Positions 12,451 to 24,288 of a DNA stretch of 64,000 nt are shown one piece after another. A model generated the notes under the pieces. It made no database searches and was not told the DNA's origin. It was given only the letters and a program-made list of their open reading frames with translations. Source of the DNA: Parascedosporium putredinis (taxonomy: Eukaryota; Ascomycota; Sordariomycetes; Microascales; Microascaceae); NCBI GenBank assembly GCA_949357655.1, contig CASHTG010000014.1, positions 62,001 to 126,000 on the forward strand, given 5' to 3'. Numbering within the stretch: the stretch's first letter is position 1; every line of letters starts with the position of its first letter. A program made the position numbers and the translations under genes.

Positions 12451-13684
12451 GAACTTGCCGATCATGCCTGATAATTAGATGATGAAAACACAAACTTCAC
12501 ATGCCAAGGGTCTGTGTATAACTAAAGCTCAAGGAAATCGCCGGCACTTAACTTGTAAGCGATTCAGTTGCCGTCAGTCAAAGCAGCGGTGGGGCCGGTT
12601 ACCGGAGCAGACCGTGAATCGACGAGAAATGATACTAAAGGCGAATCAGTCGAGAAGGAGCTGGTGATGGGAGAAAAACAGCCTAACACTATTTGGGAGA
12701 AAGGCTCCATGCGATTTGAGGATGAGACTCCGGGGTAGGCAAGGGCCTCGGGGTCCCACCCGACTATACCGAACAACAATAGCTACTCGGGCTTCTCCAC
12801 CTGAACATGTCAATATGAATCCCCATGTACGATCGGATAGTTTAATTTCGCAATGGGGTAATTGGGGTAGTTGGAGTTGTGGCCGGGGAGGCGGGGGTGG
12901 ACTATCAAGTCATAAACAAGCCACGAGTCTACTACCTTGGCCCCATCTCGGCCCCCGACTCTCTCGGTCTAACGGGCAGAGAATCAGCTAAGAAACACCC
13001 TTGTTACATTTTCCCAACCCTGGGATTGCTTCTCAAGTTTATTGGTCCTTATCATCGCCCAAAACCATTCCACAATGGGCCCCATCGGTGCATGGATCTG
13101 CGAAGTTGACTTCATCGGTGCGTACGGCGAGGGGCGGCCTATGGGAAAGTCTCGGTATTACGGCGTTTAACTAGGACACTATTTATGTTGCCGGTTTTAG
13201 ACAAGAGCTCCTGACCAAGGACAATGGCTAGTCCCTACGATCTAGCTGGGGAAGGTGGAAGGTCCAACATAACCCCGCGACACAGATATGCAAGACCGCT
13301 AACTGGAGCTGCGAGCTTTGAAAAAATGGAGGCTTTTTAACTGAAGAAGTTTCCCTTCTGGACACAAGCGGTTTCGATCTGTAGAGGCAAGGAGTAATGA
13401 CCAGGCATTCTCTGCACCGCCTATCACCTTTAGGCTGCGACTCGGTTCTCTCGATGCGAGAAGGCCACACGGATGAGTCGAGGTTCACTAGAGTCTTTTC
13501 GGTAGCTAAGACTCCTGTAACCTGAAGACCCGTTGTGCTTCTATTTCTTTTGTAGGGAAGTTGAAGGGTGTTTTGTGTCGGGGTTGGCGGCGGGCTATGG
13601 TTTGGGAAACACTCGAAAGGACCAAGAAAATCAAATCGAGCGTTTGGCAAGGGACGGTCTATGCGATTATCACTTCCGGTATGA
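12451..13684. other. Gene-free stretch between convergent genes
   Basis: About 1.2 kb downstream of both the TIM-barrel gene and the cytochrome b5 gene. Frames present are short and lack domain signals; I see no gene, repeat or RNA. Confidence 0.5.
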
Positions 13685-14271
13685 TCAACAAAATACATGT
13701 AATATGCAAGTGCCTTGAAGATATCTCCATCCACTGTGAGCCATCATCAAGCAGCCAATCACTGCGATCCCGTAGGCTCCCATTCCTGTCCCTGGCGTCC
13801 TGCCCTCTTGAATCTGGGCACTACCATCACTGCGAGGCCCAGTCTTTTCAGACGCAGCGTGCTGGATATCCGTGAGAAATCCTTCCGTTTCGGAAGCATT
13901 CGAATGAAAGCCATTAAGGAGCACGGTAAAGTCCACTTACTTCTTCTATCAAAGTGCCAATCAAAAATGTTGCCAGTTTCTCCCGTGCTTCGTCGCTATG
14001 CCCAACGTCTTCAAAAGCCTCAGAAGCGTCTTCACCCGCAAGATCAAGGAGGACCTCCTCACCACCTCTAAGCAAACCACACCAAAATGGTTAATAAAGG
14101 CTAGCGAGAAGTAAATCATAGACACGGAAAAGAGGGGAAGAGGAAACCATACGGATGGTCTTTCACGAACGATGTACAGTCATAGACTTTAGAATGAATC
14201 ACGAGGTATAAGTCGTCTTTTTGGGTATGTCCAGCCACCTCGTCGGCGCTAAACCCCTTGCTGGATGCCAT
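13685..14271 (-). CDS. Cytochrome b5, tail-anchored
   Basis: Small heme electron carrier of the ER surface, donor for P450s, desaturases and related enzymes. Exons 14271-14153, 14067-13941 and 13861-13685 give 140 residues. The b5 fold is clear: DDLYLVIHSKVYDC, the first heme-ligand motif HPGG (formed across intron 1), then GEDASEAFEDVGHSDEA with the second heme His. After a polar, Pro/Gly-rich linker comes a C-terminal hydrophobic helix (AYGIAVIGCLMM), as expected for tail-anchored b5. The last residues after GWRYLQG look unusual and might reflect a small slip near the stop. With three P450 genes nearby it is a natural partner, but no sequence feature proves that. Confidence 0.8.
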
Positions 14272-15921
14272 GGTTAAAGGTGGAATAGATGTAATAGTTG
14301 GGACTTGAGTTGGAAGAGGGTGACTGTAGAGGGAGGATGGGACGCGGCGAGAGGGGAGTTAATCAAGACGGCTGCTTTAGTTCCAGGCAGAGATGCAAGG
14401 CCTTGTTGTCTCTGAACAGAGTGCTGATCTTCACTATCATTCATCCATGGATCGCTTCTCGGGTTCCTTTTGGCAAGCAAATAGGGACCCCGAGTATTCG
14501 CCGCCGCATGGGGGTTTATTATGGGGAGAGCTAAGCGTTCTCCTAAATTTGATCTGAGACCAGTAGGTCCTGCTTCTTTGACGTTTCTATGGGATCAATC
14601 CATGCAGGCGGAAAGAGTTACTGTTTTAGTCCATGAACCACGTGCAACATTGGTGGCGCGGATACTAAGGATACACCCGCGCAACCCTCAAGACCCTTGG
14701 TATCTAGCATACCATATGGAAGCGAGAGTTACTGACGCTCTTTTAGTATCCTTTCTTTAAGATATCTCGATAAATTACTCCTTCTAGAGAGAAACCCTCA
14801 ACGTGGCGACTTGTTGGCCTTGGTAATGCGATGGGCCTTGCCGTGTCTTTCTCGAATCCCGAATCGCGCCTTCATAGTGCACTACCGTCCAGGTTAACCC
14901 TGCCTCTTACTATATGAGCCGTATAGGAATAACCCCCAATCGGGATTTCGGTAGCCCTGTTAAGTTATGTTCACTGGTGGAGATGAAAACAAGTCGTAAC
15001 CTGGTCTGAACATTGAATCCAGCGAAGAGCAAACCCTAACCACCTCCAAAGCTTGGATCTCTCTCAGAAGAATCCGCAAAGGTTGTTTTCAAGATCACTT
15101 CAAAGTAGCTAAAGGTGATACTCGCCAACCCTAGTCCGAAAATAGGGACACAAAGTGACTGCTGTTTCCACCTTTTCGGGCCCTGCCGCCTTGTTGGGCG
15201 GGATGCGATCGACAAGGAAAAAGAAGTAGAAGGCGAGAAAACAAGCTGGATCAGGAGCTAAAAATAAAGCACACTAGCGAGTCCCTTCGCGAGTCCCTTC
15301 GCCTACTTCCAAGACGTGAGTGGCGGCGAGGGGCAGACTTGCCATGTATTTCCCAATCGGGAAAAGCCCTCCGACGTCAGGTCAATAGATCTTCATCATG
15401 ATCTAGACTCACCAAAGTCAGTAGCGCGATTTGCGTGGGATCCGCTCTGCCCCACAGGCGTAAGCGGGGGATGCGTCGCCCCTTTCCATCAATGTATTGC
15501 CGGGAACTATAGAGAAAGAGGGGGAAAAGAGAAAACGTTGAAGCGAGCGAAGAAGAAAAGAAGGCCAGGCGTCTGTCGGATGCTTTCGCCAGATCAGTCT
15601 TCATCTTCCCATCTTACTTTCTCGCCCGCATCACATTGCCCACATGCGTGCTCAATCTCAATCTCCTTTGCCGTGCTGTGCCTGCGAATATTCGGCCCTT
15701 CACTTTTTGCTTTCGGTGTTGGTCTGAGTGATTTCCTGGGTAGACAGGGGAGGGACTGTTCATCTTACCCCGGATTCTCAGATGGAGAGTCGCGCGATCC
15801 CGAGTTCCTGGTTGGTGCCACCGGCGATCCTGTTGCCGTGTTCCCACATTCCGACATTCCCACATTTGTCTTTGTCTTGCTCCACTTTGAACTGACCAGA
15901 GCCCCGGCCTGCACCCCACAG
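14272..15921. other. Long intergenic region before the first Zn2Cys6 gene
   Basis: About 1.6 kb with no domain-bearing frame. It contains a 12-bp unit repeated head to tail (15277-15300). The unresolved first exon of the regulator downstream probably lies in its right part; a Lys/Arg-rich codon string at about 15541-15580 is a candidate. Confidence 0.4.
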
Positions 15922-18745
15922 CGCCTTGTGTCGAGAGAAGCACATAAAGTGTAAGTAAGCAGGACTTTCTCAAGGATGGCTTTGGGACGCGCGAGAAGAA
16001 AGACATGTGCAAGGGGCACATTTGGCTACGGGATAGCTTCGACGTAGACTGCGGGCTATAGGTTATCATATTGGCCCTGTTGGTCGCAGATGACGACAAG
16101 TTTACTGACTTTCTCAACGTCATGTAGGTGACCGAAAATATCCCGTTTGCGACAATTGTGACAGGGTCAATAAAGGTGTCGGCCGGCGCCCAGCTTCCAG
16201 TTCAGGAAGTGACGTCGTTCCGCCCCCAAGTTAAGAAACGCCGAAAGCGGCGGCTGCGACATGACTCTCCCGAGGAATACCGTGCTGACGGGCGTGAGTG
16301 GCCCGGTGCCGGTGCTTCAACACGTGCATGTATGTTTAAGAGAATAGATCCAAGATGAAGAATGATAATTTGACCCTCACTAATCTTATCGACTACATGT
16401 AGCTTCATGTGCCACAACGCAAGATCCCATCGACTCACCAGGAAGGGCTAGATCTCCGAAGAGGGCCACACGAAGTGTAAACAATAACGACCATGTCATC
16501 AGATCAATCGCACCTGTATCCCCCTCGTCTCCCTCTGTTGCGCCAACGAGGCCATTAACACCCCCACTTCTACAAAACACTAACCCTAACCGTGAAGAAT
16601 TGATCCAACACATTGAATCTCTGAGCGGTACAGAGGGGCGCGCAGCTCCAGTGGTCAGGAAACCAGCATCTCCAGTCCGACTCTAGCCAGGTCTATAGCT
16701 AGGTCACTTGCATCCATTTCGTTTGCAGCCAATGACCAGGAGCTGATGCCCTCGACGCTCGCGACCAGCACAGCAGCGGCGCTGGCGATAACCACCATGC
16801 TACCAACAGCAACGGAGATAGGGGTAATGACACTGGAAACCACGGCCGCACAGCTGAGAATGGCGCAGATGAGCCATCTGGCGACCTCGAGGACGGGTTT
16901 CCCCTTGGTCGGATCGACACGGGGAGTAGTGTGATGGAAGACTACGTCTCACCTTCGGGCGACGTCCTCTATCAAAACCCTCCCGCGGTGTTTGGCCTCC
17001 CTCTAACCGCCACAATTGCCACCCACCACCACGTGTACGGCCATGCCGAGTCTTCCGCTATAGTTACCGCCGCTGCCGCTGTCCCTCCGAGTATTGCAGG
17101 TACCGCCACCGCCGCGCGGTCTGTAGTGGATGTTGCAACTCCAACTCCACAGCTGCAGATCGCATCCCCTTACGATAGTCATCATCCTCCGGATGCCTCT
17201 GCTGTGACGCGATCCGAGAATCCTCACACCGAAAGCGGAGCTCACGTAAACTATACAAGTCACACGAACCCTAAGAGTCACCTCGATCTCCGCAGCCGCC
17301 ATCACCACCGCTATGACGGGTTCAGCACATCGGACACGGTGGCGAGAGCACTCGCCCCGCCAGCTCCGCTTCACTCGCGCGAAGCTCACTTGATCAAGTT
17401 CTTCATGCAGACATTTGGCCCGTTACTGGACTGCAACGACCCTGAGAGGCACTTCACTATGGCCATACCTCAGCTGGCGCTGACCAAGGCACCTTGCCTC
17501 TTGTCGGCGATCCTTACCATATCCGCGCTTCAGCTGAGCCGCGTGTCCGACTATCCGATCAGTGCCGCGAGGCAATACCGCCGCCAGTGCGGGCGTTTGC
17601 TGATTCCTGTCTTGGAAGACCTCACGAACCGAGAAATGGAGGGGGCTATCTTTGGCACCTACGTTTTGCTGCGCATCTATGACCAGATGACTGGTAAGCT
17701 CTCCCATACCACGTTACTAGAGAACCTGTAGCCAAAGTTGAGATGCACAAATTTCTAACTGATAATCCGTATAGTGGAGTTACGAGGGTGCCACCCTGAC
17801 ACGTTATTCTCGTCATCCCTGGCGCTGTCGACCTCTCCATGGTCTGCCTACATGGACAAAGAAGGGTCGCTGAAGCGTGCGGCGTTTTGGGTCCACATCC
17901 GCGAGGACATCCACGTCGCCCTCTTCCTGCGGTGGCCCATCAAGATCGACTGCCCTCTGTTTCAACAAAACCTAAAAGCCATCAAGGATCTCACCAAGGC
18001 GAACCTGGCCGAGAGAAGGACGAGCCTGGAACCACCGGGGCTCCGGCTTCCGCGCCCGGATATTGAGTGCGCCTGGAGCAACCACATCATCGGGCTAACT
18101 TGCCACGTTATCAACTTTTGCTTTGGCCCCGAGCAAGGCAAGTCAGTCGAGACGTGGGCCGTGCTTCTGTCCCAGGTGGAGTGCTGGAACTTGGAGAAAC
18201 CCGACACGTTTGCTCCTTTTCACGAACACGACGCCGAACCGGAGCAGAACCAGGTGTTTCCCACCATATTGTTGAGTTGTGATTGGCATGGTATGTTTCG
18301 CTTCTTTCTTGTTTCCCCCTTTCCTTTCGCTACTTTGTTTGGAATGATATGGATCATCTCTAATACTCAATGGTAGTCATCGGTCTTTTGTACTACCATC
18401 TATCGTTAATTTTGCTCAAGAGCCATCGGCCTGGGCAGGCCGGAAGCTTGACGACGTTGCATGGCAAGGTAAGATCCTGACTACCCCTTAGCCTAGCTCC
18501 ATTGCGCCACTAACGATTTATAGGGCGAAATTATCAACCACACAAGGATACTCTGCGGCATCGTCATCTCGAATCCCATTGCGCAGGCCCTCATCGTCGC
18601 GTGCCACATGATTATCGTGGCAGGGATCTTCCTGGAGAATCCGGCAGAACAGCGCGAAGTTCTCCAGTTGCTGCACATGGCCAGAACTGCTACCGGATGG
18701 CCTGTAGACGAAGTGGAAAAGAGACTAAAAGACGCATGGGGCTAG
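15922..18745 (+). CDS. Zn(II)2Cys6 transcription factor with fungal-specific (Fungal_trans_2/ARCA-like) domain; first exon unresolved
   Basis: Nuclear DNA-binding regulator. An exon beginning near 15922 encodes ALCREKHIKC. It joins across an intron (donor GTAAGTAAGC at about 15952, acceptor before 16128) to DRKYPVCDNCDRVNK, giving the Cys spacing of a GAL4-type binuclear cluster; the first Cys must come from an upstream exon I could not place. A basic stretch KKRRKRRLR follows. From about 17360 the C-terminal regulatory domain is clear (LIKFFMQTFGPLL, LTISALQLSRVSDYP, LLRIYDQM, then LFLRWPIKID). It is joined by introns after 17692, 18290 and 18470 and stops at 18745 after VEKRLKDAWG. Between 16290 and 16930 the frame is disturbed and low in complexity. 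It ends convergently with the P450 at 19244. Confidence 0.7.
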
Positions 18746-19243
18746 GCACCGAAACGTCAAGGTCCTTGGGGGTGAGGATATGTATAGTGGATGCAAGTGT
18801 AATGGCGAATAAAGGCACAAACAGGCGCATCATAAACAGCGCCTTTCTCTAAAAGTAGCACCGAGCCACATAATCTAGCACTTGGGTAACAACTATTATG
18901 ACGAGGAGCGGCATTCTTTTCATTCGTTCTTTCTCCTTCTGCCGTTCTGGTACATTGGGTTTCATTGTTTTCGTGTTAGTTAACCAGGCACGAAAGAAAG
19001 ATGTCATATAGACAGGTTGGCCCATCATGAGTTTAGGCAAATCGTCAATTCATCAGAGGCGGTACGGAATCGCCTGTTCCAGGATAATAACCTGCATCTT
19101 GATGTCTCTAGACGTATCGAATCCCTCTATCCATCGATCACCCATCCCGCCCATCTGCCACTGCCACTCCAAGAGCTACATACACACACACATCCAGGTC
19201 AAGCTAGAGGCAAAGCGACACATCATTCTCACAACGACTCTAG
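18746..19243. other. Convergent 3' region
   Basis: About 500 bp between the stops of the regulator and the second P450. No gene seen; a short CA-rich tract lies at about 19178-19193. Confidence 0.5.
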
Positions 19244-20827
19244 TCACGCAGTACTTTCGACATCCCTGCTCCTCCGCTGGGCAGTGATGGGCAGGGGGCC
19301 AGGATTCGCGTTGAAGCGCTCAAACACGTCCAGTTCCTGACCAGGCTCGAGGGCCAAGTCATACTTGAGCATAAGGGTCGAGATGAGAATCTGAAGTTCC
19401 ACAATGGCAATGTGACGACCGATGCAAGCGCGGGAACCGGTACTAAACGGAATATTGTAGGCCTTGAGAGCTGCCACTTGATCGGGGTCGAACCACCGGT
19501 CGGGATCATAGGTATCGGGATCTTTGTAGACGGTCTCGTTGCGGTGGATGGTGTAAGGCGATACGGCGACGACGGTGCCCTGCTTCAGAAAGTGACCCGC
19601 CACGGTGGCGCCTTCAGGAGCGTACACTAGACGGGGAGGGTAGGTGATGGGCGGTCGCATGCGCAGAGACTCATCGATACAGGCGCGAAGATACGGTAGG
19701 GAGCGTACATAGTTGTACTCGACGATGCCCTGGTGATCAGCAGGGATGGCCTCCTGAAGCTCCTTGCGCAGCTTGGCAAGACAGCGAGGATTGGACAAGA
19801 GGTAGTACGTGGTGTTGGTGAGGGCCGCAGCCGTGGTGTCGCTACCGGCATTCATCATGACGACGGACTCGGCGAGCATCTCACCTAGCGGTAGAGAGCG
19901 CGACTTGCCGTCCTTGTCGGACAAGATCTTGCCGATGAAGTCGCCCGAGCTGCGCTCCGGGCCGCCCTTGTCAAGTCGGTTTCGGAGTTGGTGCAGGGAC
20001 ATGTACTCAAAGTCATCGGCATCTTTGGAGCCCGTGGACGAGTAGATGAGACCACTGCACTTGGCTAGCTGCTTTAGAATGCCGTTGAGGCGGAAAGACG
20101 TGATCTGACCGACGGTGATGCTGTACCGGACGCCTTGGTGGAGGGCCTTGATTGTGCTCTCGACAGTGTACTTCCTGCCCTGGGGTCCTCGGCGGTCTTG
20201 GTGTCGCAACCTGCTTTGGTGAAGCCCATGGGCAGCCCAAAGGCCATGTCGCCAATGACGTCGAGAGTGAAGAAGTTGAACCACTGCCGGATGTTGAACC
20301 GGTCCCCTTCCGTCTTTTCCTTGGCCGTGGAGTCTATGAAGCTCTCGAGGCGGTCCAGCATGTTTTGGAAGTTGGCGCGGATGACGGGCTCCATATCGAC
20401 GACGGTGGCGAGAGCAAAGGCGTTGGACAGGTATTTGCGCTTGCGGCTGTGCTCGCTGCGGTCGCGCTCCTGCACAATGTCGTGGAAGTCTCCGGCGAGA
20501 CGGTCGTAAAAGGTGTCCTTGCCAATCTTGGAGATGGCCTTGTGGCCGTAAATGTCCGAGACGGCGCGCGGGTCGTTGAAATACACCGTGTTGGGTCCGA
20601 CGCGTAGGACGTCGCCGAGCGTTTGGTGCTGCTCGTGCACGCGGTACGAGCGCTTCTCCTGAGCGTTGATCTTCATCAGCCATAGGAGTCGTGGCCGCCA
20701 ATAGGTTCGGGGCCGGGAATCTCCTGAGGTTGAGGGGATCGCACATGTACCAGACTAAAGGGTAGACAACAAAGTAGGCGACGGCCGCCGCGGCCGTGCC
20801 GCCTGCTAAGAGGGCAAGCGATAACAT
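19244..20827 (-). CDS. Cytochrome P450, benzoate-hydroxylase/pisatin-demethylase-like, two compensating frameshifts
   Basis: Single-exon microsomal P450 of about 527 residues. It has an N-terminal membrane anchor (LALLAGGTAAAAVAYFVVYP), then LRRFPAPN, I-helix AGSDTTAAA, K-helix ExxR (ESLR), DRW, and the heme loop FSTGSRACIG with Cys ligand. Between about 20175 and 20690 the true sequence lies in another frame (EKRSYRVHEQHQ, IGDMAFGLPMGF). One slip near 20685 is cancelled by another at about 20175, where one G looks lost from a GGG run, so total length is unaffected. It is divergent from the sugar transporter at 21946. Substrate unknown; aromatic or alkyl hydroxylation is the family theme. Confidence 0.8.
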   Translation of the reverse strand: MLSLALLAGGTAAAAVAYFVVYPLVWYMCDPLNLRRFPAPNLLAATTPMADEDQRSGEALVPRARAAPNARRRPTRRTQHGVFQRPARRLGHLRPQGHLQDWQGHLLRPSRRRLPRHCAGARPQRAQPQAQIPVQRLCSRHRRRYGARHPRQLPKHAGPPRELHRLHGQGKDGRGPVQHPAVVQLLHSRRHWRHGLWAAHGLHQSRLRHQDRRGPQGRKYTVESTIKALHQGVRYSITVGQITSFRLNGILKQLAKCSGLIYSSTGSKDADDFEYMSLHQLRNRLDKGGPERSSGDFIGKILSDKDGKSRSLPLGEMLAESVVMMNAGSDTTAAALTNTTYYLLSNPRCLAKLRKELQEAIPADHQGIVEYNYVRSLPYLRACIDESLRMRPPITYPPRLVYAPEGATVAGHFLKQGTVVAVSPYTIHRNETVYKDPDTYDPDRWFDPDQVAALKAYNIPFSTGSRACIGRHIAIVELQILISTLMLKYDLALEPGQELDVFERFNANPGPLPITAQRRSRDVESTA

Positions 20828-21945
20828 GGGAGAAAATGATGGTAGAAGAGACTTGGGGCTTTTTCCTTCTTTTCCCAGGGTTTCTAGAAGAGAATCCTCT
20901 TGTGCTTGTGTACAACGAAAGAGGTTGGCTTTGGCTTTAGCTCTCGAGTTTCTTGATGAACGAATGCTACTACTTTTTTAGGAAGAAGTCCCATATATAG
21001 AAATGAATCGTTGGGAAGAATGACCAGTTCATATGCTGTCAAAATACGGCTGTAATGGCCTGTCTATACAGTAATGGCCTGTCTATACAGCTAGGCCAGT
21101 CGTAGACACAGGCTGGGTGAGCCGACCCGGGCATTATTCCCAGTTTTGGTGAGCTTCTCCATTAGAACTTTGTCTCCCTACCTCGTAGGCTTCCTGGAAG
21201 TGATCAATCTAAACTCATGGCCATCTTATTCATAGCTGTCAACGTTGGCTACATCCTGGACCTCTTGCCTCTTCGGCTTGGAGGATCTTCTCGATCTGGC
21301 AACGATGATGATTGAACGCACACGCGCTGCATCTAGGCTGGCGGATGGAACCCAAGAACTCAACTTGGCGGAGACTTTTTCCCCATCGAGTAAGCAGCAA
21401 GGGGAATTCCAAGTATCTGGTTTCGCTAGCGCGCCCACGGCAGCTCCTGGATTGGATCTCCAACTTGGACCAAGTGGGGAACGATGATTTCCCCATGGGG
21501 TTCCCTCCCCGGCCAGAGCCAAGGTGCTTCTGCGGGGAGGTGTGATTTTCCCTGGCCCGATTGATGCGGGGAAAGACAAGAGGTGTGAGAATGAAGCGCA
21601 ACGAGAGGACGGGGAAAATAGTTGGGGGAAGTGTAACCATCCCCGGACTACGTCGCCGGGACGCATCGCTGTTTTGGGTAAGACTGGAAACAAGCCGAGT
21701 CGGATGGGGTAAATTGACCATGTGTGGAGGCGGCGAAAAACTTCCCCAGAAATTCAGAAACCTTTTTCTATAAAGATCTATCGATAGCCTCATGGTTCTA
21801 GTGCTAGATGGATAAGAATCTCCACAAGAAACATTGGCATCTGCCTTGACATCGGCTTCCGGGACTTGAGCAAAGAGCGCAAGCATCCACACAGACACGC
21901 ACACTCACGCAAGCCATCCCACGTTCGACAACCGATCAACGAAAG
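20828..21945. other. Divergent promoter region, P450 and sugar transporter
   Basis: About 1.1 kb without a gene. A TATATAG element near 20993-20999 serves the minus side and TCTATAAAG near 21767-21775 the plus side. It also holds the 19-bp tandem repeat listed separately. Confidence 0.5.
21052..21089. repeat. Perfect 19-bp tandem duplication in the divergent promoter
   Basis: The unit GTAATGGCCTGTCTATACA occurs twice with no spacer, about 225 bp upstream of the P450 ATG. It could be a duplicated binding site or a simple replication slip. Confidence 0.85.
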
Positions 21946-23925
21946 ATGGGCGCTGAAAAGGCACCCTTCACTTTCGCGCGGCCTCGGCCTGCGGATCGTG
22001 ATTAACATTGCTTGCGATATTGTGAGTTTTGTGCATCTCCTAACGATTAGCCAGCATCAGAAATTATGCATGCCCCACGTTGTTGCTAACCTTCTACCGT
22101 CGATAGGCGTTCATTTTATTCGGCTATGATCAGGGCGTGTTTGGTGGGATTGTCAATAATCCCAATTTTGTCAAGACCTTTAACTACCCCAGCGCCAGTT
22201 TGACCGGTATCATCGTGTCAATCTACAATATTGGTGAGTCGCAGCCGTCTTATAGAGCATCTGCTCCGCCTGCCACCTGATGCGAGTAAACAACTAAACG
22301 AAATTGTCTCCGCAAGGTTGTTTCCTCGGCTGCATGCTCAACATATTCATTGCCGATCGACTGGGAAGACGTCGATGCATGTGGGTTGCCATGGCCATCA
22401 TCATCGTCGGCGCCGTCATCCAGACGTGCTCGTACTCGGTAGCGCAGATGCTCGTGGGCCGAGTCATCACCGGCATCGGCACCGGCATCGAGACCTCGAC
22501 TGTCCCCGCCTACCAAGCCGAGCTGTCCCGCCCGGAGATGAGGGGCCGTCTAATCTCCTCGGAGGTTGTCTTCCTCGGCGCCGGTATCGTACTCTCCTAC
22601 TTCTTCGACTTTGGCATGTCGTTTGCTCCGGGACCCATCTCTTGGCGCCTTCCCCTTGCTCTACAGATTATCTTTGCCATTGTTGTCGTGTAAGTCTGCA
22701 CCAGTTTCTTGATGTTATATGCACTTTGGTTTGGGAAGAAAAATAATACCCAGGGGGTAGTCCGCAACGATGCTGATACTCTCCACCTTGTTAGATTCGC
22801 CGTCTTTGTACTTCCCGAATCTCCCCGATGGCTCGTCAAAAAGGGCCACGTCCAAGAAGCTGTCGAGACTATTTGCCGCGTCGAGGACATTCCCGAGGAC
22901 GACCCGTACATCCAAAACTTCCGCAAGGAGATCCTCGAGACCCTCGCTCTCGAGCAGTCACGCCCCTTCCAGTGGAAGCACATCTTCAGGGGAGATTCTG
23001 TTCAGAGCGGTCGCCGCCTCTTACTCGCCTGGGGCATGTACTTCATCAACCAGATGGGCGGTATCAACCTCGTCGTCTACTACGCTGCTTTTGTGCTCGA
23101 GACTAGTATCGGCATGGAACATAAACTGTCGTTGATTCTCGGAGGATGGTAAGTATCGTGGTGATCTCCGGCACTCTGGACCTTAATCAAAAGAACACAT
23201 AAGAAGCAGTCAGCTAACCTATTTTAAAACTTGTAGCATTCAAGTCATGTTCTTGCTAGGCTCTTTGTGCCTGCCCTATGGCTCGATCGAATGGGCCGCG
23301 TAAAGACGATGATTTGGGGTTCTGCCGGCTTAGGTATCTGCATGATGATGCTGTCCATTCTCTTGTCCATTGGAACTTCAGCCTGCGCGAGTGCTGCTGT
23401 TGCCTTTTTCTTCCTTGTGAGTTTAAATCACTGTGGGAATTTCTTTTGGGTCGCTTTGGCTCGCTAACACTGCCATTACAGTACAACTTGGTCTTTGGCA
23501 TGACGTGTTTGAGTGTCCCTTACGTCTACGTCCCCGAGATTCTCCCTCTGCAGATTCGCGCCGAGGGTGCTTCAATCGCCACCGGCTTCGGTATCTGGAT
23601 CTGGAACTTTTCGTCGCCATGATCACTCCCGTCATTACCACTCAGATTGGATGGAAGTCTTACCTCATCTTCACCTGTACTAATTTCGCATTCATTCCTT
23701 TTCTTTACTTGTAAGTGAACACAACATCCTGCTCATATCTAGTGTTATTGCGAAACTAATCTCCCGCTCTTCCACTCTAGTTTCTATCCTGAAACATCCA
23801 ACCTTACCTTGGAGGAGATTGATTATCTCTTCACGTCGAGAGAGGAGGTCACTGAGCTTGGCCAAGGCCAGCAGACTTCGGAAAAGGTTGCCTCAAGCCA
23901 GCACGATAGCACGGAAAGCAGCTAA
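21946..23925 (+). CDS. MFS sugar transporter (SP family)
   Basis: Plasma-membrane hexose- or oligosaccharide-type proton symporter with 12 predicted helices. Signatures in order: GYDQGVFGGIV in helix 1, RLGRRR between helices 2 and 3, PAYQAELSRPEMRGRL, PESPRWLV, NQMGGINLVVYY, then DRMGRVKT, YVPEILPLQIRAEG and FYPETSNLTLEEID. Introns follow codons near 22025, 22234, 22690, 23150, 23416 and 23711. Two slips fit loss of one T each (TTT near 23263, TTTT near 23609). The start is uncertain: ATG 21946 (MGAEKAPFTF) needs one further shift to reach GLRIVINIACD. Stop at 23925. It is divergent from a P450, so joint control with that gene is plausible. Confidence 0.85.
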
Positions 23926-24288
23926 ATTAGCTGTTTGGAAGTTTTAGACTATTTTTCATGAATATGTAGTCATGGGTAACTTAGAAATGTACTTGGTAGG
24001 AAGGGGCCGAGTGAAGGGAGATTCTGTTATTCTCATCTTCATTGCATTATATCACGATGTTTGCTTGTGAGCCGACACGTTTGAATGTGACTGTCCCAGG
24101 CGAAGCCCTTGAACGGCTTTGGCGTTGACCGACGTCCTTGCGTCATGATAGGACACTGCTTTGTTGACTTAACATTGAATAGTAGAAACACAATCATTAT
24201 CATCCAAGTAAACAATCGTCAAACAATGCGAGGGTCTTGTCATCATCCCGCGGATCTCATTAATGCATTTCTATCCTAAATCAACACA

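Noticed and set aside
14985..15010. A short string AAGTCGTAAC resembling the 3' end of small-subunit rRNA
   Set aside because: Only about ten bases match and nothing ribosomal lies on either side.
15277..15300. A 12-bp unit repeated twice head to tail
   Set aside because: Too short and isolated to claim a function; noted only as a likely replication slip.
15316..15954. A 212-codon plus-strand frame
   Set aside because: Low-complexity composition with no motif, and it overlaps the zinc-cluster exon in another frame, which has far better support.
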